64,000 nucleotides of DNA from Betaproteobacteria bacterium. GTDB lineage: Bacteria; Pseudomonadota; Gammaproteobacteria; Burkholderiales; SG8-41. Positions 25,021 through 33,770 of the stretch are shown piece after piece. The stretch is from the NCBI GenBank assembly GCA_016868035.1, contig VGID01000013.1, positions 1 through 64,000 on the forward strand, in the 5' to 3' direction. The position numbers were made by a program, and so were the translations under genes. The number at the start of each line of letters is the position of its first letter. Positions within the stretch are counted from its first letter, which is position 1. The notes under the pieces are model-generated. The model worked only from the letters and a program-made list of their open reading frames with translations. It was not told where the DNA came from and searched no databases.

Positions 25021-25820
25021 TGATAGAGCCTCTTGATCCGGTTCTGCAGAGCTTCGCTCACCATGATCATGGCAATGATCGCGAGCAGGATGGTGAGCAG
25101 GAAGTCGTAGTCGAACTTCTGGAACGCCGCGAACATGGTGCCGCCGATCCCGCCCGCACCGACAATGCCCACCATGGTGGAATTGCGCAGGTTGGAATCC
25201 ACCTGGTAGGTCGCGAAGCCCACGAAGCGCGTGAGCACCTGCGGCATCACGCCGTAGGCGATGACGTTCATGAACGGGGCGCCGGTGGCGCGGATCGCCT
25301 CGACCTGCTTCAACGAGATCTCCTCGATCGCATCCGCAAAGAGCTTGGCGATGAAACCGATCGAAGCGACGGTGAGCGCTAGGATGCCGGCAAGCGCCCC
25401 GAAGCCCACGGCCTTCACGAAGATGATCGCGACGATCACCTGGTGGAACGCGCGGCACAGGGCGATGAACAGCCGGGTCGGCCACGTGACCCAGGGCGGC
25501 ATCAGGTTCCTCGCGGCGAGCAGACCGACCGGTAGCGAGAGCAGAATGCCCAGGGTCGATGATAGGATGGCGATCTCGAGCGACTCGTAGAGACCGCGTA
25601 TCATGAGCGTCATCTTTTCCGCCTCGGTGTCGGGCGGAAGCATCCTGCCGATGAATTTCGCGCCGTTTTCGAGGCCAAGGACGAAGCGCTCCCAGGTGAC
25701 GTCGAGTATCGAGGCCGCGTAGAACGCGTAGGCGGCGAGCGCGATCCACGCGATGCGTGCCGGCCAGTTCGGCAGGAACGGGGGCGGACGGTTTTGCGCA
25801 GGCCCGGCAGCGCTACTCAC
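25017..25820 (-). CDS. phnE: Phosphonate-type ABC transporter permease 1
   Basis: 267 residues with inner-membrane helices starting near 22-40, the ATPase-docking loop (SLKQVEAIRATGAPFMNVIAYGVMPQ) and GIVGAGGIGGTMFAAF. Two PhnE-type permeases in tandem are common; they presumably form a heterodimeric channel. It begins four bases after the phnC stop. The N-terminal MSSAAGPAQNRPPPFLPNW is a cytoplasmic lead. Confidence 0.88.
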   Translation of the reverse strand: MSSAAGPAQNRPPPFLPNWPARIAWIALAAYAFYAASILDVTWERFVLGLENGAKFIGRMLPPDTEAEKMTLMIRGLYESLEIAILSSTLGILLSLPVGLLAARNLMPPWVTWPTRLFIALCRAFHQVIVAIIFVKAVGFGALAGILALTVASIGFIAKLFADAIEEISLKQVEAIRATGAPFMNVIAYGVMPQVLTRFVGFATYQVDSNLRNSTMVGIVGAGGIGGTMFAAFQKFDYDFLLTILLAIIAMIMVSEALQNRIKRLYQ

Positions 25821-25824
25821 GCGG

Positions 25825-26625
25825 TCACTCCAGCCAGTTCTCGCCGCCGTAGATCTGCTTCAGGTGATCGTCGGAGAGCCCCTCCGGGGACCCGTCGTAG
25901 ACGATGGAGCCGTCCGACATGCCGATGATATGGGTCGCGAAGCGCCTGGCGAGCGGCACGTTGTGGATGTTCAGGATCACCGGGATGTGCCGGCTCTCGG
26001 CGAGCGCAACCATCAGCTCCATGATCTCAACCGAGGTCTTCGGGTCGAGCGAGGAGGTCGGCTCGTCGGCGAGCAGCAGCTCCGGCTGCTGCATCACCGC
26101 GCGCGCGATGCCCACGCGCTGGCGCTGCCCTCCCGATAGCGCGTCGGCCCGCTGGTTCGCGTACTCGGTCAGCCCCACGGCGTCGAGCAGCTCGAACGCC
26201 GCCTCGATGTCCCGCTGCGGGTAGCGCCTCAGCCACGCCTTGAGCGGCGCGACGTAGCCCAGGCGCCCCGAGAGCACGTTCTCCATCACGGTGAGGCGCT
26301 CGACCAGGTTGTATTCCTGGAACACCATCCCGATGCGTCGGCGCGCCTCGCGCAGCGCCTTGCCGTGGAGCCGCGCGAGATCGAGGCCGTGAAAGAGGAT
26401 CTTCCCGGCCGTGGGCTCGACCAGGCGGTTGATGCAGCGGATGAGCGTCGACTTTCCGGTGCCCGATGGCCCGATGACCGCCGTGATGCCGCGGTTCGCG
26501 AACGTGATGCTGATGTCGCGCAATACGGGGACGCCGCGCCGGTATTCCTTGCGCAGCCCCCGGATCTCAAGCGCGGGCGCGGGCGCGGCCGCGCTCGAGT
26601 CCGCCGGCCGGGTCGTTTCAGACAT
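25825..26625 (-). CDS. phnC: Phosphonate-type ABC transporter ATPase
   Basis: 266 residues; Walker [10 protein letters not shown] at 52-60, signature [14 protein letters not shown], Walker [14 protein letters not shown] and switch His in [36 protein letters not shown] is the Q-loop region typical of PhnC. The first 18 residues are a poorly conserved lead. It sits six bases after phnD and just before the permeases. Substrate class is inferred from family: phosphonate, phosphite or phosphate esters. Confidence 0.92.
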   Translation of the reverse strand: MSETTRPADSSAAAPAPALEIRGLRKEYRRGVPVLRDISITFANRGITAVIGPSGTGKSTLIRCINRLVEPTAGKILFHGLDLARLHGKALREARRRIGMVFQEYNLVERLTVMENVLSGRLGYVAPLKAWLRRYPQRDIEAAFELLDAVGLTEYANQRADALSGGQRQRVGIARAVMQQPELLLADEPTSSLDPKTSVEIMELMVALAESRHIPVILNIHNVPLARRFATHIIGMSDGSIVYDGSPEGLSDDHLKQIYGGENWLE

Positions 26626-26631
26626 CCACGG

Positions 26632-27678
26632 TTACTTCTTTGACTTCGCCTCGAGCGCCTTCTTGCGCGCGGCTTCCTCGCGCGCGGCTTCCTTCTCGTA
26701 CGCGGCGCGGTTGAACGGCGTGCCCGTGCCCTCGGCGATCTTGCGCACCACTTCCCAGTCCTTCTGGTAGGTGATCGGGAAGAAGCGATCGGCGCCGCCG
26801 AAGCTCTTCTGCATCTCCGCCGGGAACCGGAAGTCGTAGAAGCACTTGGTCAACGTCTTCACGAGATCCGGGTGCAGGTCGTGCGCGTACGCGAACGACG
26901 AGGTCGGGAACGTCGCGCTGCGATAGATGATGCGGAAATCGTCGAGCTTGATCTCGCCGCGCACGCCCATGCGGGTGAACACGTCGGAGGCGACCGGCGC
27001 GGCATCGTAATCGCCCGATTCCACGCCCTTGACCGACTGGCCGTGCCCGCCGGAGAACAGCACCTTGTAGTCCTTGTCCGGTGCGAGACCGAGCGGCGGG
27101 AACAGCACCTGTGGCGCGAGGTGCCCCGAGTTCGACGAGGGCGACGTATGCGCGACCCGCCTGCCTTTGAGATCGGCCATCTTCTGGAAGGGGCTGTCCT
27201 TCTTGACGATTGTGATCAGGTTGTAGCCCTGCCATTCCTTCTCGTTGCCCTTGACGGCGAACGGCACGGCGCCCGCGAGGTTCACCGCGAAGCCCGTGGG
27301 CCCCGTCGAGAAGCCACCCACGTGCAGGCGCCCGGCGCGCATCGCCTCGATCTCGGCGGCGTTCGACTGCACCGGGAAGTACACCACCCTCTTGGCCGTG
27401 CATTTGCCGAGGTATTCGAGGAAGGGCTTGAAGGCCGTCTCATACACGGCCGCATCCTCAACCGGCGTGTAGGTAAACACGAGCGTGCTCGGGTTCTTCC
27501 AGCGCTTCGAGTCCTTCGGCGTATCGGCGACGAGGTCCTTGTTCTCGTCGCAATAGAGCATGTCGAGCTCGCCCCGGTGTTTGCAGTCGTCCGCCTGGGC
27601 GTACGCGGGAATCGCGCCGAACGCGAGACCGAGCGCCGCGAGACCGAGCAAGGTGTGCAGAAGCTGTGCGAAATACAT
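26632..27678 (-). CDS. phnD: Phosphonate/phosphite-type periplasmic binding protein
   Basis: 348 residues: signal peptide 1-27 (cleavage near AYA-QAD), then the PhnD fold with TLVFTYTPVEDAAVYETAFKPF, HTSPSSNSGHLAPQVLF (anion-binding serines) and SGGHGQSVKGVESGDYDAA. The lysine/glutamate-rich tail (KEAAREEAARKKALEAKSKK) is unusual. GAGGGGG lies upstream of the ATG. As first gene it is followed by phnC and two phnE; no C-P lyase, phosphonatase or phosphite dehydrogenase is in the window, so the substrate's fate is unknown. Confidence 0.88.
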   Translation of the reverse strand: MYFAQLLHTLLGLAALGLAFGAIPAYAQADDCKHRGELDMLYCDENKDLVADTPKDSKRWKNPSTLVFTYTPVEDAAVYETAFKPFLEYLGKCTAKRVVYFPVQSNAAEIEAMRAGRLHVGGFSTGPTGFAVNLAGAVPFAVKGNEKEWQGYNLITIVKKDSPFQKMADLKGRRVAHTSPSSNSGHLAPQVLFPPLGLAPDKDYKVLFSGGHGQSVKGVESGDYDAAPVASDVFTRMGVRGEIKLDDFRIIYRSATFPTSSFAYAHDLHPDLVKTLTKCFYDFRFPAEMQKSFGGADRFFPITYQKDWEVVRKIAEGTGTPFNRAAYEKEAAREEAARKKALEAKSKK

Positions 27679-27833
27679 GGCTATCCCCCTCTTGTGCGCG
27701 ATTCTGCAAACCGGTCACACCCGGTCCGCCCGTCCCGTCGCGCGATCGGGAACGGATGAGGTGTGGAGGCGCAATTATGTCAGGTACACGCGGCGCCGTC
27801 AGCAGGCGCGGGGCGCGGCAGCGCCGGCGGCTG

Positions 27834-28046
27834 CTAACGGACTCTTGTGCCGGGGAAATGCTCCTCGATCTGGTCCTGGAAGCAGCTGCCCGGCGAAGGG
27901 GCGCTCATGAACCGGCGGTGGACCTCCTCGGACACGCCGGAGTACTGGAAGATCGAGCCGTTCGTGAATTCGACCTCCAGAACGCGGTTCGCCCGGTCAT
28001 AGCCGACCGAGCGGATGTTGGAGGCGTTGACGCGCCTGCGTTCCAC
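27834..28046 (-). CDS. KTSC-domain small protein
   Basis: 70 residues matching the KTSC family: VNASNIRSVGYDRANRVLEVEFTNGSIFQYSGV, then HRRFMSAPSPGSCFQDQIEEHF, close to the consensus AxSxGxYFNxxIRxxY. Function of KTSC proteins is unknown; some are fused to RNA-binding or phage proteins. The start is GTG at 28046 (MERRRVNASN), with no clear Shine-Dalgarno. Immediately upstream (28053-28136) is a perfect 12-copy GCGGTAA array, so any promoter must lie beyond or within it. Confidence 0.8.
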   Translation of the reverse strand: MERRRVNASNIRSVGYDRANRVLEVEFTNGSIFQYSGVSEEVHRRFMSAPSPGSCFQDQIEEHFPGTRVR

Positions 28047-28052
28047 GAAACA

Positions 28053-28187
28053 GCGGTAAGCGGTAAGCGGTAAGCGGTAAGCGGTAAGCGGTAAGCGGTA
28101 AGCGGTAAGCGGTAAGCGGTAAGCGGTAAGCGGTAAGATTGGACTTGCCTGTTACCGGAAGTTCCCGCTCACTGCTTACTGCTCACC
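28053..28187. repeat. Perfect 12-copy GCGGTAA array with inverted arm
   Basis: 84 bases (28053-28136) of uninterrupted GCGGTAA. After a 29-base core, 28166-28187 holds CGCTCAC, TGCTTAC, TGCTCAC, partly complementary to the array in opposite orientation. It is the largest and most uniform example of the heptamer family in the window. Confidence 0.98.
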
Positions 28188-28240
28188 GGACGTCACCGGT
28201 CGCGGCGGTGCGTTCCTGCCGCCGCGGGCTTACGGGCGTC

Positions 28241-28498
28241 CTATGGCTTGTTGCCCATCGGAAACGGCCACGCTCCCGGCACCGCGATCGGCCGCGGCGC
28301 CGACGGCGCCGCGGCGCCCGTTGCGGCCCTGCCCCCGGAGGCGGGCCTGCGCCTCGCCGCCCTGGCCGCTTTCTTCCTGCCGGCGGGCGTTTTCTTCGCC
28401 TTGCGTCGCGCGGCGCGGCGCGGCGCGGACCTGCGCCGGGCAGGCTTGCTCTTTTTCTTCGTTTTCTTCTTGCCAGCTCTCTTCTTCGCTCTCGCCAT
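28241..28498 (-). CDS. Small Lys/Arg/Ala-rich histone H1-like protein
   Basis: 85 residues; 1-55 are almost entirely K, R, A with P (MARAKKRAGKKKTKKKSK...), as in bacterial histone H1-like/AlgP-like tails that bind DNA or polyphosphate nonspecifically. The last 30 residues are Pro/Ala/Gly-rich. GGAGG lies five bases before the ATG, which supports that it is translated. No enzymatic domain. Basic low-complexity frames can be spurious in GC-rich DNA, but the ribosome-binding site and lysine (AAG/AAA) use argue for a real gene. Confidence 0.65.
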   Translation of the reverse strand: MARAKKRAGKKKTKKKSKPARRRSAPRRAARRKAKKTPAGRKKAARAARRRPASGGRAATGAAAPSAPRPIAVPGAWPFPMGNKP

Positions 28499-28573
28499 TG
28501 CGTCCTCCAGTCATCGTCCCAGCACGCATCGCCTCGAGCGCAGCCCCTGTCGCCCGCGCGGTTTGCGCCCTCT

Positions 28574-28831
28574 TCAGTGCAAGGCCGCCTGCGCCTTGCT
28601 CGCAAGGTCGCGGTAGAGCACCTCCGGGTCGAGGTGGATTCCGGCGCCCCAGGTCACCGCGTTCGACACCGGGTCGATCTCCACGCGCCGGAACATCGTC
28701 TCGTCCGAGAGCGCCTGGTACGAGTTCGTCGCCACCAGATCGCCGAGGTAGACGTTGCCCTCCAAGCCGTCGTCGAAGCGGATCCAGAGCGTGTAATTGC
28801 CCTCCGCGCGGCATTCGGTGATGGTATGCAT
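28574..28831 (-). CDS. DUF2442 family protein
   Basis: 85 residues: MHTITECRAEGNYTLWIRFDDG, LEGNVYLGDL, and AVTWGAGIHLDPEVLYRDL, the full pattern of the DUF2442 family (NE0471-like fold). Members are often toxin-antitoxin-associated or paired with DUF4160 genes; no DUF4160 partner is visible here. ATG at 28831 starts the family; an upstream in-frame start adds 16 unlike residues. It is downstream of nothing on its strand except nrdB 114 bases before, with which it may share a transcript. Confidence 0.8.
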   Translation of the reverse strand: MHTITECRAEGNYTLWIRFDDGLEGNVYLGDLVATNSYQALSDETMFRRVEIDPVSNAVTWGAGIHLDPEVLYRDLASKAQAALH

Positions 28832-28944
28832 GTTCGCTCTGCGGCTGCGATAACGTCGGTTCAACAGGCTGTATGCCAAGGGATCGCGCCTCCCGTCCGG
28901 GTTGTAAGCAGGTTTTCTTCTTCCAAGCCAGCCCTCTCCGCGTG

Positions 28945-30057
28945 TCAGTCCCAGTTGAGCGCACCTCCAGTCTGATATTCAATGACCCGCGTCTCGAAGA
29001 AATTTCTCTCCTTCTTGAGGTCGATCATCTCGGCCATCCAGGGGAACGGATTGGTCGCGCCCTCGAACATCGGCTCGAGCCCGATCTGCTGGCAGCGCCG
29101 GTTGGCGATGAAGCGCAGGTATTCCTTGAACATCGCCGCATTGAGCCCCAGCACCCCGCGCGGCATGGTGTCCTCGGCGTAGCGATACTCGAGCTCGACC
29201 GCCTTGCCGAAGGGCGCGCGCAGCTCGTCACGGAACTCCGCCGTCCACAGATGCGGGTTCTCCATCTTGATCTGGTTGATGAGGTCGATGCCGAAATTGC
29301 AGTGCATCGACTCGTCGCGCAAGATGTACTGGTACTGCTCGGCCGCTCCCGTCATCTTGTTCTGGCGGCCCAACGCGAGGATCTGCGCGAAGCCGACATA
29401 GAAGAACAGCCCCTCCATCAGGCACGCGAAAACGATCAGGCTCTTCAGCAGCTTCTGGTCGGCTTCCGGGGTGCCGGTCTTGAACGAGGGATCGGTCAGC
29501 GTGTCGATGAACGGGATCAGAAACTCGTCCTTGTCCCGGATCGAGGGAATTTCGTGGTAGGCGTTGAAGATCTCCGCTTCGTCGAGCTGCAGGCTCTCGA
29601 CGATGTACTGGTAAGCGTGGGTGTGGATCGCTTCCTCGAAAGCCTGGCGCAGCAGGTACTGCCGGCACTCGGGCGCCGTGATATGGCGGTAGGTGCCGAG
29701 CACGATGTTGTTGGCGGCGAGCGAGTCCGCTGTCACGAAAAACCCGAGGTTCCTCTTCACGATGCGCCGCTCGTCCTGCGTGAGCCCATTGGGGTCCTTC
29801 CACAGCGCGATGTCGCGGCTCATCTGGATTTCCTGCGGCATCCAGTGATTCGCGCAGGCCGAGAGGTATTTCTCCCACGCCCACTTGTACTTGAACGGCA
29901 CCAGCTGGTTGACGTCGGTCCGGCCGTTGATGACGCGCTTGTCGGCGACGTTCACGCGCCGGTACTGGTCCTCGTCCGCGTCGCGCGGCTGCGCCGGCTC
30001 GTCCCGCACGAGCAGGGTTGCGGCGCCCGCCGCGTGCTCCTTTCCGAATTGCAACAT
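28945..30057 (-). CDS. nrdB: Ribonucleoside-diphosphate reductase, beta subunit (class I)
   Basis: Carries the di-iron tyrosyl radical used by NrdA to make deoxyribonucleotides. 370 residues. Iron ligands are visible: D in [13 protein letters not shown] and H in [14 protein letters not shown] in [10 protein letters not shown], and E/H in DESMHCNFG. The radical tyrosine is present four residues after the first His (IHTHAY), so it is not the Tyr-less class Ic type. AAAGGAG upstream of the ATG. nrdA lies 158 bases upstream on the same strand with a heptamer array between. Confidence 0.94.
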   Translation of the reverse strand: MLQFGKEHAAGAATLLVRDEPAQPRDADEDQYRRVNVADKRVINGRTDVNQLVPFKYKWAWEKYLSACANHWMPQEIQMSRDIALWKDPNGLTQDERRIVKRNLGFFVTADSLAANNIVLGTYRHITAPECRQYLLRQAFEEAIHTHAYQYIVESLQLDEAEIFNAYHEIPSIRDKDEFLIPFIDTLTDPSFKTGTPEADQKLLKSLIVFACLMEGLFFYVGFAQILALGRQNKMTGAAEQYQYILRDESMHCNFGIDLINQIKMENPHLWTAEFRDELRAPFGKAVELEYRYAEDTMPRGVLGLNAAMFKEYLRFIANRRCQQIGLEPMFEGATNPFPWMAEMIDLKKERNFFETRVIEYQTGGALNWD

Positions 30058-30175
30058 CCCCAGTCTCCTTTATCGCTGTTTTAGGTGGAACCTCGCCGCC
30101 CGGGAGCCCGCCTCTTTATCGGTGTTGTCGGTGTGGCGAGCGCACGCGCCGGCGTGGCCAATCCGCCCTCGTCGC

Positions 30176-30210
30176 TCGATCCTCGATCCTCATTCCTCAA
30201 TCCTCCGTCC
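30176..30210 (-). repeat. Five-unit TCGATCC/TCAATCC heptamer array
   Basis: Units TCGATCC x2, TCATTCC, TCAATCC, TCCGTCC on the plus strand, five bases from the nrdA stop. Same family as the arrays at 10654 and 59887. Confidence 0.85.
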
Positions 30211-30215
30211 TGCAT

Positions 30216-33074
30216 CTACTGGCACGCTTCGCACTCCGGATCGTCGACCTTGCAGAGCTTCGCCTCGTCTTCCGCGGCGGGCTCGCCGTTCGCGGGCACC
30301 GCGTTCAGCGCCCCGGCGGCGCTCGTGGACTTCTCCGCCGAGGTCGCACCGAGCGACCTCAGGTAGTAGGTCGTCTTCAATCCCCGGACCCACGCGAGCT
30401 TGTAGGTCTCGTCGAGCCGCTTGCCCGATGCCCCCGCCATGTAGATGTTGAGCGACTGCGACTGGTCTATCCATTTTTGCCGCCGCGCCGCACACTCCAC
30501 GAGCCACTTGGGCTCGATCTCGAACGACGTGGCGTAGAGGCTGCGGATGTCGGGCGGGATGCGGTCGATCTTCGCGAGCGACCCGTCGAAGTACTTCAGG
30601 TCCGCGATCATCACCTCGTCCCACAGGTTGAGCTTCTTCAGATCCCGCACCAGGAACTCGTTCACCACCGTGAATTCGCCCGACAGGTTCGACTTCACGT
30701 AGAGATTCTGGTAGGTCGGCTCGATCGACTGCGAGAGCCCGGTGATGTTGGCGATCGTCGCCGTCGGCGCGATCGCGATGCAGTTGGAGTTGCGCATGCC
30801 TCCCTGCTGGATGCGCCGCTTGAGCGCACCCCAGTCGAGCGTGGTGGACATGTCGCATTCGACATAGCCGCCGCGCTCCTGGGAGACGAGCCTGAGCGTG
30901 TCCAGCGGCACGATGCCGCGGTCCCACAGCGAGCCCTTGAACGTCGAGTACGGACCGCGCTCCTCCGCGAGATCGGTCGACGCCTGGTAGGACGCGTAGG
31001 CGATCGCCTCCATCGAGCGGTCGGCGAACTCGACGGCCGCCTGCGATGCGTAGGGTATACGCAGCATGTGCAGGCAGTCCTGGAAACCCATGATGCCCAG
31101 CCCGACCGGCCGGTGCTTGAAATTGGCGTTGCGCGCCTTGTTGACCGAGTAGAAGTTGAGATCGATCACGTTGTCGAGCATGCGCATCGCGGTGCCCACC
31201 GTGCGCCTGAGCTTGTCCATGTCCATGCGCCCGGTGCCGGCGTCGAGGTGCGCGGGCAGGTTGATCGAGCCCAGGTTGCATACCGCGATCTCGTCGGTGC
31301 CGGTGTTGAGCGTGATCTCGGTGCAGAGATTGGAGCTGTGCACCACCCCGACGTGCTGCTGCGGCGAGCGGATGTTGCAGGGGTCCTTGAACGTGATCCA
31401 CGGATGCCCGGTCTCGAACAGCATCGTGAGCATCTTGCGCCACAGTTGCTGTGCCGGGATCTTCTTGTAGAGCTTGAGCTCGCCGCGCGCGGCCTTCGCC
31501 TCGTAATCCGTGTAGGCCTTCTCGAAGGCGCGTCCGTACCGGTCGTGCAGGTCGGGCACGTCCGAGGGCGAGAACAGCGTCCATTCGCCCCCCTCCATCA
31601 CGCGCTTCATGAACAGATCCGGCACCCAGTTTGCGGTGTTCATGTCGTGGGTGCGGCGGCGATCGTCGCCAGTGTTCTTTCGGAGCTCAAGGAACTCCTC
31701 GATGTCGAGGTGCCAGCTCTCAAGGTACGAGCACACCGCGCCCTTGCGTTTCCCGCCCTGATTCACCGCGACCGCGGTATCGTTCACCACCTTCAGGAAC
31801 GGCACCACCCCCTGGCTCTTGCCGTTGGTGCCCTTGATATGGGAGCCCAACGCCCGCACCGGGGTCCAGTCGTTGCCCAGCCCGCCCGCGAACTTCTGCA
31901 ACAGCGCGTTCTCCTTGATCGCCTCGTAGATGCCGTCCAGATCGTCGGAGACGGTGGTGAGGTAGCAGCTCGCGAGCTGCGAGCGGCGCGTGCCCGAATT
32001 GAACAGCGTGGGCGTCGAGCTCATGAAATCGAAGCTCGAGAGCACGTTGTAGAACTCGATGGCGCGCGCCTCGCGGCTCCCCTCCGGTTCGTTCAGCGCG
32101 AGACCCATCGCCACGCGCATGAAGAAGATCTGCGGCAGCTCGATGCGCCGCCCCCGCACGTGCAGGAAGTAGCGGTCGTAGAGGATCTGCAGCCCGAGGT
32201 AGGTGAACTTGAGGTCGCGGTTCGCGTCGAGCGCGGTGCCGAGACACTTGAGGTCGTACCGGGCGAGACGCTCGTCGAGCAGCTCCGCCTCGATGCCCGT
32301 CTTAACGAATTCAGGCAGGTACTCCGCGTAGCGCGTGCGCATCTCGTCCTGGGTCGCTTCCTCGCCCAGGGTCTCCAGCCTGAGCGAGTGCAGCAGCAGC
32401 CGCGCGGTCACGTAGCTGTAGCCGGGATCCTGCTCGATCAGGGCGCGCGCGGCGAGGATGAGCGATTTGCGCACCTCTTCCATCGGCACCCCGTCGTAGA
32501 GGTCGCGCTGCATCGCCCGCAACACGGGCTCGGGGCTGACGTCTCGACCCAGCCCTTCGCACGCGTCGCGCACGAGCGCGGTGATGCGGGCAAGGTCGAG
32601 CGGCTTCGTAGCGGCGCCTTCCTTGACGGTGATGGCGCCCTGCTCGCGCTTGGCCTGGGCCGGGCGCTCCTTTGCGCGCTCTTTTGCGCGCTCCTCGCGG
32701 TAGAGCACGTAGGCGCGCGCGACATTGTGCTCGCCCGCGCGCATCAGCGCGAGCTCCACCTGGTCCTGGATGTCCTCGATATGGAAGGTGCCGCCAGACG
32801 GCCGGCGGCGCAGCAGCGCGTTCACCGCGTTCTCCGCCAGCTTGGCCACCTGCTCGCGCACGCGCGCGGAGGCGGCGCCGGCGCCCCCGTTCACCGCGAT
32901 GAACGCCTTGGTCATCGCGATCGAGATCTTCGAGGGCTCGAAGCCCACCACCGCGCCGTTGCGGCGGATCACTCGGTAATCCGCGAAGCGCGTCTCCTGC
33001 ATTGCGGATGCTTCGGTAGGGGACAAATCGGCGGCGGTAGCGGCAGCGCGTGCCGTCTCGGTGACCAGCTGCAT
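30216..33074 (-). CDS. nrdA: Ribonucleoside-diphosphate reductase, alpha subunit (class I)
   Basis: Reduces ribonucleoside diphosphates. 952 residues: ATP-cone(s) for allosteric activity control in the first about 230 residues (VIRRNGAVVGFEPSKISIAMTKAF and a second GAITVKEGAATKPLDLARI), then the catalytic barrel with LASCYL, NLCTEITLNTG, AVCNLGSINL and ATIANITG, and the C-terminal dithiol CEACQ that is re-reduced by thioredoxin. ATG at 33074 with AAGGAG seven bases upstream; the frame runs 34 codons further but overlaps the promoter. Controlled by two NrdR boxes and possibly DnaA. Confidence 0.95.
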   Translation of the reverse strand: MQLVTETARAAATAADLSPTEASAMQETRFADYRVIRRNGAVVGFEPSKISIAMTKAFIAVNGGAGAASARVREQVAKLAENAVNALLRRRPSGGTFHIEDIQDQVELALMRAGEHNVARAYVLYREERAKERAKERPAQAKREQGAITVKEGAATKPLDLARITALVRDACEGLGRDVSPEPVLRAMQRDLYDGVPMEEVRKSLILAARALIEQDPGYSYVTARLLLHSLRLETLGEEATQDEMRTRYAEYLPEFVKTGIEAELLDERLARYDLKCLGTALDANRDLKFTYLGLQILYDRYFLHVRGRRIELPQIFFMRVAMGLALNEPEGSREARAIEFYNVLSSFDFMSSTPTLFNSGTRRSQLASCYLTTVSDDLDGIYEAIKENALLQKFAGGLGNDWTPVRALGSHIKGTNGKSQGVVPFLKVVNDTAVAVNQGGKRKGAVCSYLESWHLDIEEFLELRKNTGDDRRRTHDMNTANWVPDLFMKRVMEGGEWTLFSPSDVPDLHDRYGRAFEKAYTDYEAKAARGELKLYKKIPAQQLWRKMLTMLFETGHPWITFKDPCNIRSPQQHVGVVHSSNLCTEITLNTGTDEIAVCNLGSINLPAHLDAGTGRMDMDKLRRTVGTAMRMLDNVIDLNFYSVNKARNANFKHRPVGLGIMGFQDCLHMLRIPYASQAAVEFADRSMEAIAYASYQASTDLAEERGPYSTFKGSLWDRGIVPLDTLRLVSQERGGYVECDMSTTLDWGALKRRIQQGGMRNSNCIAIAPTATIANITGLSQSIEPTYQNLYVKSNLSGEFTVVNEFLVRDLKKLNLWDEVMIADLKYFDGSLAKIDRIPPDIRSLYATSFEIEPKWLVECAARRQKWIDQSQSLNIYMAGASGKRLDETYKLAWVRGLKTTYYLRSLGATSAEKSTSAAGALNAVPANGEPAAEDEAKLCKVDDPECEACQ

Positions 33075-33138
33075 GTCGTTACTCCTTGATCTTCTGTCTT
33101 TTTCTAACCACAGGAGGGGGCCTCCTCCCTCCACCAAA

Positions 33139-33205
33139 ACCACTATATATAGTGGTCTACAACGCGTTTTCGACAAATCATAGTAGTCTGGTTTAGCGAA
33201 ATCAA
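33139..33205 (-). promoter_or_regulatory. nrdA promoter with two NrdR boxes
   Basis: On the minus strand TTGATT (33200-33205) and TATGAT (33177-33182) are 17 bases apart. A perfect 18-bp palindrome ACCACTATATATAGTGGT (33139-33156) matches the NrdR box core, and a weaker box (ACAAATCATAGT, about 33171-33186) overlaps the -10 with centres 31 bp apart, the three-turn spacing known for NrdR pairs. NrdR is an ATP/dATP-sensing repressor of reductase genes. Confidence 0.85.
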
Positions 33206-33285
33206 TAGCTTTGAAGGAGTTTTTGTTAACTCCTCGTTTTCACTGGAAAAACCGGGGGCAAGATGATGAAAAAGCGGGCAAAACT

Positions 33286-33300
33286 GCTCAAATTTTGAGC
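33286..33300. promoter_or_regulatory. Inverted repeat GCTCAAATTTTGAGC upstream of nrdA
   Basis: Perfect 7-bp arms around one T, about 85 bases upstream of the -35 box. A second short inverted repeat (GGAGTT/AACTCC) is at 33216-33233. They may be activator sites; the proteins are unknown. Confidence 0.4.
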
Positions 33301-33347
33301 AAACCCCCGCCCGGCGCTGCCATCCGGCCGGTCGCGGGCTTCTGGTC

Positions 33348-33356
33348 TGTGGATAA
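33348..33356 (+). promoter_or_regulatory. DnaA box TGTGGATAA upstream of nrdA
   Basis: Exact match to the 9-bp consensus (TTATCCACA in reverse). In E. coli, DnaA binds upstream of nrdAB, linking it to replication. A single 9-mer can occur by chance, so this is suggestive only. Confidence 0.4.
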
Positions 33357-33371
33357 CTCGCGTTAATGCCG

Positions 33372-33465
33372 GGCACGCAGCGCCGGTTTAACTCCGCGCG
33401 CTCGAACTGACGTCTAGCCAGACGCGTAGCGCCGGCTTAACTCCGCGCGTTGGAACGGACGGGAA
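33372..33465 (+). repeat. Two tandem REP-like 35-bp motifs
   Basis: GCGCCGGTTTAACTCCGCGC at about 33380 and GCGCCGGCTTAACTCCGCGC at about 33429, each followed by a Y-T/CGAAC-GACG tail, 49 bases apart. Between them is a GACGTCTAGCCAGACG hairpin. Same family as 4397 and 53676. Confidence 0.75.
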
Positions 33466-33569
33466 AAACTCGCCGTTCAACACGCGGCAACGTTGCTCGG
33501 TGGGAAAAGTGACTCTGACGCTCGGCTGCCAAGCTGCGATTTTCCGTCACAGCGAGCTGCCTGCGATGA

Positions 33570-33770
33570 CCGGTTGAAGTCGATCCACGTTCATCTGTGT
33601 TGAGCCGCGGTTTCATGTTCTTGCTCTTCCTCGGCGTCTTGGCGGTTCCAGAAGCAGGACCCACGATCCGGGATTCAGCCAGATGTGCTCTTGCTCCTTT
33701 GTAATTTGCCTTTTGTTTTCCTCCGCGTCCTCTGCGTCCTCGGCGGTGAGAGTTCGGTCTTCTTGCTTTT
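33570..33770 (-). repeat. Phrase-like repeats overlapping the ampD 3' end
   Basis: GATCCACGTTCATCTGTGTT, CCTCGGCGTCTTGGCGGTTC and the CCTCCGCGTCCTCTGCGTCC-TCGGCGGTGAG block at about 33720-33750, all of near 9-bp period. Related phrases are at 22772 and 21000. The last block lies inside the ampD reading frame. Confidence 0.65.

Noticed and set aside
24214-25820. Two PhnE permeases as a recent duplication
   Set aside because: They differ strongly in sequence, and two-permease phn operons are common.
28053-28136. GCGGTAA array as a CRISPR
   Set aside because: The unit is 7 bp with no spacers and no cas genes; it is a simple tandem repeat.
28945-30057. NrdB lacking the radical tyrosine (class Ic)
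   Set aside because: The tyrosine is present four residues after the first His ligand in IHTHAY.
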